A DNA stretch of 44,706 nucleotides from Candidatus Omnitrophota bacterium. Its GTDB lineage: Bacteria; Omnitrophota; Omnitrophia; Omnitrophales; Aquincolibacteriaceae. The stretch covers positions 1 to 44,706 of the forward strand of contig CAISGE010000056.1 in the NCBI GenBank assembly GCA_903884815.1, written 5' to 3'. Positions 25,101-31,334 of the stretch are shown in pieces; position 1 is the first letter of the stretch; each line of letters begins with the position of its first letter. The position numbers were made by a program, and so were the translations under genes. A model generated the notes under the pieces. It was not told the origin of the DNA. It made no database searches and saw nothing but the letters and a program-made list of their open reading frames with translations.

Positions 25101-27121
25101 CCCTAGCCGTGGCCTATGGAGCTCTCCTGGACGAGACGTTGCAGGGGAACACGGCGATTTACGGCAGCGGCGGCATCCTCGCCAAGATCAATAGCTTTAT
25201 CGATAATCAAAAAGTCGGATATTTGGCGCTCTACGATAGCAAGAATAATATTTTTCACCGGACCATGCAAATACTGGACGGCAGTTTTTCAGGCGGGACG
25301 GTTGACTATTTCGGAGCCGAAAGCCGCGCGCCTCTTTTGTTCCTGATCCTGCAGTATGGCGACACCTTCCCGGCCAGCGCTTATGCCAAGCAGAATTTCG
25401 CGACGCGTTCCTACACGATGCAGGATGGGAGCACGGAACAAGTCGTGGCGCCTTTGAATGGGGCTTTCCAGATGTACTGGCCGGCGCTTCTGATGCCGGA
25501 ATCACAGAACCAGGATCTCCGGCGCATGCTTGAAACCTATACGGATGTTCAGCTGGATTACGCGAACCGGAACGATCAGCCCGGACTGCTCTCGGCCAGT
25601 TACGATATTCAGGCTCACGATCTTTTGAGGGGACAGGTCTGGCCATTCAGCTGGGCCGGCGACAGTATGAAAGCTGTTTGGGAATCGAATCGCTTTCATA
25701 TCACAAGCCCGACCGACAACGGGATCGGGGTGGTGTTTACGGAAACGGGTCTCAACGCATCGGGCCTTAAATTGCAGTTTCGCTATTCGTCGACGACGGC
25801 GGTACCCAACGCGAGGCTCGAATTTAAAAAGTTGGTCAATGGGATCGAGAAAGTCATTTCAATCCCTTTGAATCTCGTGAATACCGGCGGGCTCCCTCAA
25901 ACGGTATCCTTGACGCTTCCTGTGGACGCCAATCTGAATGATCTGAAGGAGATTGTCTTTGCCACTTCGGGGAGCAGCGTGCCGCTCGATATGTCCCTCT
26001 ATAACTTGCTGGTGATGGATGGCAGTTATAAGGTTGCTTACAACTCCTATCTTGGGATCGGGGAGATTGCCTACGACCAGACCTCAAGCGTTGAGACGAC
26101 GCCGTCTGTTTACAATTTGGGTATCGCGTCCATGTTCCGCCCCGCCGGTGTCGAGGCCCTTTTGCAGGGAATGATCGCGGACCATCCGGAACTGATCACG
26201 AATCATGGCTTGTGGGAAGGCACGAATATGCTTTATGACAAAACGGTCACGGAGCAGATTTTCGGGAACATTTCGACCTTCATTTTGGGGATGACCGGCA
26301 CGGGTCCTTCTTACATGACACGGTATCTTGAGAACAAAGGACTGGCGGCAAAGCTTGAATCCATCTGGAATCCTCAAACGCCGGTTTCTGTGACCGGCGG
26401 ACAGACCACGGTGACTAATTTCTCATACTCGGATGGGACCACGGCTTATAAGGCGACTTCCTGGAAATTGAGTGAAAACGTCAGGGCGTCCGACCGCGAG
26501 ATCCGGATCACCTACCAGTCCCAGACGCCGATCACGGGCGTGAGGCTTGAGCTGAAGCATTCCACAAGCCAGCTGCCGACTTATGTGGCCACATTCGACC
26601 TTCCGGCGACCGGGGGAGTGCCCGGCGAATTCATTCTTTCCGTTCCCGCGGACATTCTTTATTGGGCTATCTCAGAAATGGTCGTCCTGTTTCCGGCGGC
26701 TAAGGGTTTTCCTTCCGCCACGCTCAGTCGCATCATCATCGCTCCGGCAGGCGTGGCCTCGCCTGCGGCTGTTCCGGCGCTGAATCCCGCGCAGCAGTTC
26801 AATGCGGCGCTACGGCCTCTGGCCGGCACACCGTCCTATCCCGTTGTGCGGGAAATCCAGAAGATAGCTAGTAAGTCAAGTCTGGAGCAGCAACTTAAGC
26901 TGATCGCCGTAGCGCTGAACGACTCTTTCAACAAATTAATGTTGAAAAAGATCAGTAAGACCGAGGTCCAGGCATTCCGGGCCAATTGGGGTCAGGTGCA
27001 AAAGGATCTGAACGTTGCCCTGCAGGCTGACAAAAAGGCAGATAACTACAACTCCAGCGTTTTCGCCTTTGAGAAAATGGCCATCCTGTTCAGAGACATC
27101 TGCGTCAAACTTCTTGTCTAG
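19169..27121 (+). CDS. Giant secreted protein: two beta-propellers, Ig-like repeats and a glycoamylase/GH144-like domain
   Basis: A 2650-residue protein with a signal peptide (cleavage probably after PTSFA). Order of parts: seven lactonase/YVTN-type propeller blades (about 120-455), three Ig-like repeats with YQWFLDG (about 456-714), seven more blades (about 717-1064), a fourth Ig-like repeat, a DNRLRE/CBM96-like region (about 1152-1357), further Ig-like segments (to about 1540), WD-like and fibronectin-like pieces (to about 1850). Then comes an alpha/alpha-barrel domain starting ADLLTQINLLYFDPAFGQ with TNFGFYAYLLATIAAGDL (about 1854-2400), like PF10091/GH144 glycoamylase domains, and two beta-rich pieces at the end. 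Each blade carries SPDGK.VYV and AWF.R..TTGALTY. The PF10091 group acts on beta-1,2-glucans and related polymers, matching the GH94 protein at 31335. No sortase, Por or autotransporter signal is evident. The ATG at 19169 is chosen because the signal peptide begins there; the open frame extends back to 19070 without an ATG. Confidence 0.85.
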   Translation: MRFSISPKGLFCKATAILTAAFFISSGIFIPTSFALPMMFTRNETRQFVPVVTLDQANLRKKTADKQDFVPSGVAVQSDSPLLPLRSNLDQTENSVPQTQAPLEEKRIPQRSPAPPPDQIQVLSYGDRYTSTNITQPFASVASPDGKNVYVATSTGIAWFNRDSVSGSLTYVNQISGISGRFIAIAPDGSSVYASTNQNHIVAAFSRDAATGALTQVGQYSDSSIINSPDGLTVSPDGKNVYVTAYNSNAVAWFSRDLTTGVLTYMDRFSSGDIGGPWSVVISSDGKHAYVASELSNSVAWFTRNTTTGALTYGGKYSDVSNASAPLSLDISADGRNVYVASRDTSSVCWFNRNTTTGALTYAGKYSNSAVLYADAYVAVSPDGNYVFVASTATATVAWFGRDAATGALTYAGQYTSTTNIQTPRTLTVSPDSRNVYVPGWSVNALAWFKMDTDATAEITFASIPAKILQGTDLTVTATTNPVHVDSYQWFLDGAEIPGAITNTLTTGRQLVPGNHTLAMKVMIGQTASTKSFDFSVTNVIGITFAGIPTKLIAGTGLTATAATDPALTDYAYQWYVDGIAIQGATSSTVTTGSQLTVGSHRLSLTVTRGVVTATQNADFTVTNSIGILFAGAQEQIFSGHNMVVTATTDPSPVSAYQWYLDGVAIQNATAASITLGSNLAARTQPYVLSLEVRAGIVTNTSSLNFTVLDSTAGVPILTYEGAWTPGDYYMGGAGSIALSPNGNNAYVAASAYLRGITWLSRDASTGALSGNITANRVPPLLTSPNFVTVSPDGGFVYITGAGGTFQGVAWFKRNTTTGALTAGSVSANTNAYPGNSNVVGAMGITFSPDGKFAYVSASTSGAVAWFSRNATTGALTYIDRYASADIAGARSVVISPDGKHVYVVGASSNSVAWFTRDNATGALVYGGSYANSGIAAAQSVTVTADGNFVYVAASGSNTVAWFRRDNVTGALTYINKFSSSDIAGAYAVATSPNGTYAYVTSLSTDAVAWFVRNGTTGELIYKGKYQSSNIDNPTSVLVSPDSKHIYVTGSFVPSAAWFDMNAAVSDIPISFSGVPEKMTVGTGMTVVASTTNPAVMDAYQWYLDGALLPGQTTDTITLGSQVPAGKHQLKLEVVFNGFHDSFTKDFIIFDPNISFSIGTQNIPSETAQYNRAYTDVTANGFHQTVALNPSYSSSGSLDFGRVVASGVYQDHEALTEVNLAAWKQLGMDTSRVLKAELVFTANAATATSYSFSVNSMTALEDGVFTDPAADFGVATSTVQTFSNLALTTAPTPITVDVTSALLADLQGSGNFSGFLVKPRPQVWTSASNSSYISDYAIEPLVTISNPILRIYYEPDPVPPTQPVVTSSIPQVTSQTKVLLSGTKEANTSIWINGTEVVALNSATVWAATISLSLEGNNPFSITARKASGLTSLPRTLSVLRDTIAPTGSITINGGADYATSPAVTLNLTGQDAGSGIDQMRFSTDGGANWSSWATFSNTRAITLSAGSGMKQVQCQFQDKAGLISDVLSDSIFETSLPRILEVPSPLNGMKMRFTAEAGVNYEIQATTDLVHWTTRIILKGSTGEISWTDPVAPGGMRFYRIMLTDSPGWTQVASNTNYFLRTQENGSFKQLLVLDQKSGKTTQVAELPAGGEYPRFQDLVDVSPDGSIVIYGTAQSAAESTVFVQSLSDASKKLSSSGILQSLAFVSGSKNVQLHFQDGKTLLVGSPASPAEAPQLLEEHKPNGVTSYFSVVDGALERVAIQPAGSTDPVPTVEIVRPVFTEAPGPVNQWTLKFDQAMKGVRYEIQYSTMLMPGSWQVADSFVADHYGAMSWQDPLGKRGNSVFFRVVAKEMTTAADLLTQINLLYFDPAFGQVDPTHEYPVEGWVNRSITQPTNFGFYAYLLATIAAGDLVTSRISKAEALRRLNVLMDSLLKDQAELGFKGLLPWFQSTGSDWARMNDVYGRQVSFEDNTNLSNSLAVAYGALLDETLQGNTAIYGSGGILAKINSFIDNQKVGYLALYDSKNNIFHRTMQILDGSFSGGTVDYFGAESRAPLLFLILQYGDTFPASAYAKQNFATRSYTMQDGSTEQVVAPLNGAFQMYWPALLMPESQNQDLRRMLETYTDVQLDYANRNDQPGLLSASYDIQAHDLLRGQVWPFSWAGDSMKAVWESNRFHITSPTDNGIGVVFTETGLNASGLKLQFRYSSTTAVPNARLEFKKLVNGIEKVISIPLNLVNTGGLPQTVSLTLPVDANLNDLKEIVFATSGSSVPLDMSLYNLLVMDGSYKVAYNSYLGIGEIAYDQTSSVETTPSVYNLGIASMFRPAGVEALLQGMIADHPELITNHGLWEGTNMLYDKTVTEQIFGNISTFILGMTGTGPSYMTRYLENKGLAAKLESIWNPQTPVSVTGGQTTVTNFSYSDGTTAYKATSWKLSENVRASDREIRITYQSQTPITGVRLELKHSTSQLPTYVATFDLPATGGVPGEFILSVPADILYWAISEMVVLFPAAKGFPSATLSRIIIAPAGVASPAAVPALNPAQQFNAALRPLAGTPSYPVVREIQKIASKSSLEQQLKLIAVALNDSFNKLMLKKISKTEVQAFRANWGQVQKDLNVALQADKKADNYNSSVFAFEKMAILFRDICVKLLV

Positions 27122-27184
27122 AGGCCTCGATCCTATTCCAGAGGGTCCTTCCTTAGAATTCTGTCCGATCCGGTAAGAAAGCCG

Positions 27185-27212
27185 TTCATTTCTCCGGTTG
27201 ATTTGTTACAAT
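27185..27212 (+). promoter_or_regulatory. Candidate promoter of lpdA
   Basis: TTCATT (27185-27190) and TACAAT (27207-27212), 16 bases apart, precede the lpdA ATG at 27241 by about 28 bases. The -10 is followed by ACCCGC. The 119 bases after the giant gene contain no other feature I can support. Confidence 0.5.
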
Positions 27213-27240
27213 ACCCGCTCCTTCAAGCCTAGAGGATTCT

Positions 27241-28653
27241 ATGGAAACGATACGGACAGACATGGTGGTGATCGGCGGAGGGCCGGGCGGTTATACGGCG
27301 GCTTTCTACGCGGCCGCGCTTGGAAAAAAAGTGGTTCTGATCGAGCAGGAAAAGCGGTTGGGCGGTGTGTGTCTCAACCGAGGATGCATTCCTTCCAAGG
27401 CCCTGCTCCATCTCGCGAAACTCATTCAGGAAACGGCGGATGCCGGAAAATGCGGCGTCATGTTTTCGAAGCCGGTCATTGATCTTAAAGCAATGCGAGC
27501 CTGGAAAGATTCCGTTCTGGAGAAGCTCGGGGCCGGGATCGCCAACCTTGCCGGCCGCCGCGGCGTGCAGGTCATCACGGGCCGCGCCCAATTTGAAGGC
27601 CCCGCATCCGTTCGCGTCGAAACTCCGGGTGGCATCAAACTTGTCGCGTTCGACCAAGCCGTGATCGCCACCGGGTCACGGGCTGCGCTGCCGGCTGTTT
27701 TTGATATTCAAGACGGGCGTGTTATGACCTCGACTGAAGCCCTGGAGCTTTCGGATATTCCTAAGAAACTTCTTGTCGTGGGCGGCGGTTATATCGGCAT
27801 GGAACTGGGGACGGTTTATGCCGCCTTAGGCAGTGAAGTGACCGTCGCGGAAGCGATGCCGGGGATTCTCCTTGGAGCTGACGCGGATCTTGTGCGACTG
27901 GTTCAGGACCGCGCCACGAAGATCTTTAAAGAGATACGCCTTGGCGCGAAGGTGGAGGTGATGAATCCTCTCGCGGCAGGCATTGAAGTCCGGATGATCG
28001 TGGGAGGCGTGGAAAAGCGCGATGTTTATGACCGGGTACTGGTGTCGATCGGACGCACGCCGGACACGCACGGTTTGGGACTTGAAACCACGAAGATTCA
28101 GAGGGACGCGAAAGGTTTTATCCAGGTCGATCGCGAGCAGCGCACCGCGGAGCCGTCCATTTTTTCTATTGGGGATGTAACCGGGGGCATGATGCTGGCG
28201 CACAAAGCCTCGAAGGACGCGAAAGTTGCCGTGAACGCGGCCCTCGGAAAAGAAAACCCCGCGAAGGAACCATTGATCCCGGCCGTCGTCTTTACCGATC
28301 CGGAGCTTGCCTGGTGCGGACTCACGGAGGCGGAAGCGAAGGCGAAGAATATTCCGGTTCAGATCGTTAAATTCCCGTGGTCGGCGTGTGGCCGTGCGCT
28401 CACCCTGGAGCGTACCGACGGCGCGACAAAACTTCTGATCGATCCGGCGACTGAAAAGGTATTGGGCGTCGGTATCTGCGGTGTTGGCGCCGGCGAGCTG
28501 ATCAGTGAAGGTCTGATGGCCGTCGAGTTGGGACTCAAGGCCCGAGATCTCGCCCGTATCGCGCACCCGCATCCCACGCTTTCCGAAACGCTCATGGAAG
28601 CGGCCGAGATGTTCTACGGCCATGCCACTCATGCTTATTCGCGGAAGCGCTAG
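27241..28653 (+). CDS. lpdA: Dihydrolipoyl dehydrogenase (E3)
   Basis: A 470-residue flavoprotein disulfide reductase. It has the FAD-binding VVIGGGPGGYTAA, the redox disulfide C44/C49 in GGVCLNRGCIPSK, the NAD-binding LLVVGGGYIGMELG, the second FAD motif FSIGDVTGGMMLAHKA, and the C-terminal catalytic His-Glu pair in HPHPTLSETLMEAAE. The enzyme reoxidises the lipoyl group of 2-oxo-acid dehydrogenases or the glycine cleavage system with NAD+. No E1 or E2 gene is nearby. It stands before the malic enzyme gene (35 bases gap), so together they may serve pyruvate/acetyl-CoA metabolism. GAGG lies seven bases before the ATG. Confidence 0.96.
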   Translation: METIRTDMVVIGGGPGGYTAAFYAAALGKKVVLIEQEKRLGGVCLNRGCIPSKALLHLAKLIQETADAGKCGVMFSKPVIDLKAMRAWKDSVLEKLGAGIANLAGRRGVQVITGRAQFEGPASVRVETPGGIKLVAFDQAVIATGSRAALPAVFDIQDGRVMTSTEALELSDIPKKLLVVGGGYIGMELGTVYAALGSEVTVAEAMPGILLGADADLVRLVQDRATKIFKEIRLGAKVEVMNPLAAGIEVRMIVGGVEKRDVYDRVLVSIGRTPDTHGLGLETTKIQRDAKGFIQVDREQRTAEPSIFSIGDVTGGMMLAHKASKDAKVAVNAALGKENPAKEPLIPAVVFTDPELAWCGLTEAEAKAKNIPVQIVKFPWSACGRALTLERTDGATKLLIDPATEKVLGVGICGVGAGELISEGLMAVELGLKARDLARIAHPHPTLSETLMEAAEMFYGHATHAYSRKR

Positions 28654-28688
28654 CGCAACCTTTTCATGAATATTTCTCAAGGAATTTT

Positions 28689-30335
28689 GTGAAAAAATCT
28701 CTTAAGAAAAAAATGTTGCAGGGAGCGGATCTTCTGCGCGAGCCCATGCTCAACAAGGGCACGGCCTTCACGAAGAAGGAACGTGAGGCCTTGGGTCTTT
28801 TGGGACTCTTGCCGCCGCGCGTGAATTCCCAGAAGAATCAGGTCGAGCGCGCGATCGATAGCATCCGTCGCAAATCTTCGCCGCTTGAAAAATATGTTTA
28901 TCTGACCGCGCTGCAGGACAGGAACAAAACCCTTTTTTACCGTGTTCTCATGGATCATCTGGCGGAAGTGATGCCGATCGTTTACACTCCGACCGTCGGG
29001 CAGGCGTGCCAGGAATACGGGCATATTTTCCGGAGCAGCGTCCAAGGCCTTTTTATCGGGGCTCAGGACAAGGGGCGGATGCGGAAAGTGCTGCGGAATT
29101 GGCCGTACAAGGATGTGCGCGTGATTGTGGTCACTGACGGAGAACGGATCCTCGGCTTGGGAGATCTGGGCGTGGACGGCATGGGCATCCCGGTGGGCAA
29201 ACTCATGCTTTATACCGCCTGCTCCGGGATCCATCCCAAGCATTGTCTTCCGGTGACGCTTGATGTGGGGACCAATAATGAGGCGCTTCTTAAGGATCCT
29301 TTTTATATCGGGATGCAACATCGCCGTCTGCGGGGGAAAGCGTATGACGATCTCATCGAAGAATTCGTGACCGCGGCGCGCGAAGTCTTCCCGCATGTCC
29401 TGATCCAGTTCGAGGATTTCGCCAATCAGAACGCCTTCCGGCTTTTGAAAAAATACCGCGATCGTGTTTGTACGTTCAATGATGACATTCAGGGTACCGC
29501 GAGCGTCGCGCTGGCGGGATTCTATTCCGCAGTGCGGGTCCAGGGTGGCGCTCTCAAGGATCAACGCATCCTTTTCGCGGGAGCGGGAGAGGCGGGGTTG
29601 GGGATCGGGAATCTTTTGGTGAGCGCGATGATGAAGGAAGGCTTGAGCGAAAAGGAGGCTCGCCGACGGTGTTTGTTCCTTGATTCCAAGGGACTCGTTG
29701 TTTCGAGTCGGAAGGATATTGATGATCATAAACGGGCTTTTGCGGCCGAGGGCCCCGGGGCGCCGGACTGTTTGAGTGCCGTGGAACTTGTGAAGCCCAC
29801 CGCGATCCTTGGCGTTTCCGGAAAACCGGGGACTTTTACAAAGGAAGTGTTGGAGGCCATGGCCCGGATCAACCCGCGACCGATCGTTTTTGCGATGTCG
29901 AACCCCACCAGTCATTCCGAATGTACCGCGGAAGAGGCTTATCGTTATACTCAGGGCCGGGCGATCTTTGCGAGCGGCAGTCCCTTTGCGCCCGTGGAAT
30001 TTCAGGGGAAACTTATCACACCGGGACAGTGCAATAACGCTTACATTTTTCCGGGAGTTGGCTTGGGAGTTACGGCATGCCGCGTCAGGCATGTGACGGA
30101 TGAAATGTTCTTTGCGGCGGCCAAGACGCTGGCAAGCCTGGTGACGGAGGCCGATCTCGTGAGGGGAAGTCTCTATCCCTCGTTAGGTAATATCCGTGAG
30201 GTTTCTTTAGCGATCGCGGAGGCTGTCGCGGGCGTGGCGTACGCTCAGAAGCTTGCGGCGAAGCCACGGCCCAAGCGCTTGAGAGCTTATCTTTCTGAAC
30301 AGATGTATCAACCGGAGTATGAAAACTATGTTTGA
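28689..30335 (+). CDS. maeA: NAD(P)-dependent malic enzyme, large-subunit type
   Basis: A 548-residue malic enzyme of the eukaryote-like/SfcA class. It shows the active-site tyrosine segment MPIVYTPTVGQACQEY, VVTDGERILGLGDLG, LPVTLDVGTNNEALL, the metal-binding FEDFANQNAF with CTFNDDIQGTASV, the dinucleotide fold ILFAGAGEAGLGIG and the late FAMSNPTSHSECTAEEAY. It oxidatively decarboxylates malate to pyruvate. It begins with GTG; AAGGA lies seven bases upstream. Cofactor choice (NAD or NADP) cannot be told with confidence. It is followed closely by the zinc-ribbon gene. Confidence 0.96.
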   Translation: MKKSLKKKMLQGADLLREPMLNKGTAFTKKEREALGLLGLLPPRVNSQKNQVERAIDSIRRKSSPLEKYVYLTALQDRNKTLFYRVLMDHLAEVMPIVYTPTVGQACQEYGHIFRSSVQGLFIGAQDKGRMRKVLRNWPYKDVRVIVVTDGERILGLGDLGVDGMGIPVGKLMLYTACSGIHPKHCLPVTLDVGTNNEALLKDPFYIGMQHRRLRGKAYDDLIEEFVTAAREVFPHVLIQFEDFANQNAFRLLKKYRDRVCTFNDDIQGTASVALAGFYSAVRVQGGALKDQRILFAGAGEAGLGIGNLLVSAMMKEGLSEKEARRRCLFLDSKGLVVSSRKDIDDHKRAFAAEGPGAPDCLSAVELVKPTAILGVSGKPGTFTKEVLEAMARINPRPIVFAMSNPTSHSECTAEEAYRYTQGRAIFASGSPFAPVEFQGKLITPGQCNNAYIFPGVGLGVTACRVRHVTDEMFFAAAKTLASLVTEADLVRGSLYPSLGNIREVSLAIAEAVAGVAYAQKLAAKPRPKRLRAYLSEQMYQPEYENYV

Positions 30336-30366
30336 GAATATATTAGGGAAAAATAAAAGGAGTCCT

Positions 30367-31059
30367 ATGAAAAAGCAGGAGAAGTCCAAGGATGTTTTTG
30401 TTCCACCGCAACCCGGGCCGGATATCGCGGCATTCATGCTCCGGATCGAGCAGAAGCTTACTTTTATAGAAAAGAAAATGGACGCACTGCTCGGTCAGGG
30501 TCCCGCGAGGCATTCTTCCGCGTCGGTTCCGCAGCATCGTTCCCATGAGGGAAGGCATGCCCCCAGTCAGCATTCCGCTCGGGCGTTCGAGATCAAGCCG
30601 CTTTCCGTCGCGCCCGTGCCGATGTCGGCTTCCCAGGCTCATTCTGCGGAAGTACCACAGGGCCAGGCTCCGGCCGCTCCGGTTCAGGGATCTGGCCGTG
30701 GGCACTCCCGTGAGCGCCGGGAAAGGCTTTTGCACAAGGCTGTCTGTGCGGATTGCCAAAAAGATTGCGAGATCCCCTTCAAACCCAGCGGGGAGCGGCC
30801 AGTCTATTGCAAGGAGTGTTTCTCAAAGCGGAAATCCAGCCGTCCGATGAAGCCGTCTGTTGAGGTATTGCCCGAGGCTGTTCCGGTACAGGAAATTCCC
30901 GAAGCCCCAGAACCGGTCACGGGCCAGCGAAAAGTGACTGTGACGAAAAAGGGGGTCGGCAGGGTCACGGTTTCCGAGATTGCCCGTCCCGCCGCGCGCG
31001 AAGTTGCTCCTAAGGCGAAGACGGAAAGACCGGCACCGGCTAAGAAGTCCAGGCGATAA
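30367..31059 (+). CDS. CxxC-x17-CxxC zinc-ribbon protein with disordered tails
   Basis: A 230-residue protein. A zinc ribbon in the middle (about 136-163) reads CADC-x17-CKEC with the motif PFKPSGERPVYCKECF, as in the TIGR04272 class of small zinc-binding proteins of unknown function. The N-terminal part has a short helix (AAFMLRIEQKLTFIEKKMDALL) and then a long H/Q/S/P-rich disordered stretch. The C-terminal part is rich in P, E, V and K, and ends AKKSRR, suggesting nucleic-acid contact. The start at 30367 has AAAAGGAG just upstream; the open frame also has ATGs at 30319 and 30328 overlapping the malic enzyme end but without ribosome binding sites. Confidence 0.82.
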   Translation: MKKQEKSKDVFVPPQPGPDIAAFMLRIEQKLTFIEKKMDALLGQGPARHSSASVPQHRSHEGRHAPSQHSARAFEIKPLSVAPVPMSASQAHSAEVPQGQAPAAPVQGSGRGHSRERRERLLHKAVCADCQKDCEIPFKPSGERPVYCKECFSKRKSSRPMKPSVEVLPEAVPVQEIPEAPEPVTGQRKVTVTKKGVGRVTVSEIARPAAREVAPKAKTERPAPAKKSRR

Positions 31060-31097
31060 AGGGCGCTTTTTGTTCTTTGATCATGAAAACAAAAACT

Positions 31098-31124
31098 TTG
31101 GAAAAAACAGGTTTTTGGTATAAT
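31098..31124 (+). promoter_or_regulatory. Promoter of the giant GH94 gene, with long leader
   Basis: TTGGAA (31098-31103) and a perfect TATAAT (31119-31124), 15 bases apart; followed by ACGCGC. The predicted start near 31131 gives a leader of about 200 bases before the ATG at 31335, and that leader contains the palindromic repeat at 31161. Confidence 0.6.
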
Positions 31125-31160
31125 ACGCGCTCCTAAAAAAAGCCTTTTTAAATCTCGTCC

Positions 31161-31226
31161 CGTGTCAATTTTGAAATTAAGGGTACACGGGACTGTACTG
31201 TGTCCCCGTAGAATTAAACCTGACAC
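31161..31226. repeat. Intergenic palindromic repeat, copy 2
   Basis: GTGTCA (31162-31167) pairs with TGACAC (31221-31226), and the centre ACGGGAC/GTCCCCGT (around 31186-31209) forms an inner stem about TGTACTGT. The order of blocks matches copy 1 at 16482. It lies in the leader of the GH94 gene. It is REP-like; whether it is mobile or regulatory is not visible. Confidence 0.6.
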
Positions 31227-31334
31227 AGTACTCGTGCCGCAAGGCAGTTTGGCCATTTTCAAATCATCCGTTTTAAAGTGCGCAAAATTTTTTTGACAAG
31301 TTTCTAAACCCTTAAACAAAACAGGACGGGCGCA

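Noticed and set aside
28677..30092. 471-codon open frame on the minus strand opposite the malic enzyme gene
   Set aside because: The + strand carries an unmistakable full-length malic enzyme; the antisense frame follows from codon bias, has no ribosome binding site and gives a low-complexity H/R-rich product.
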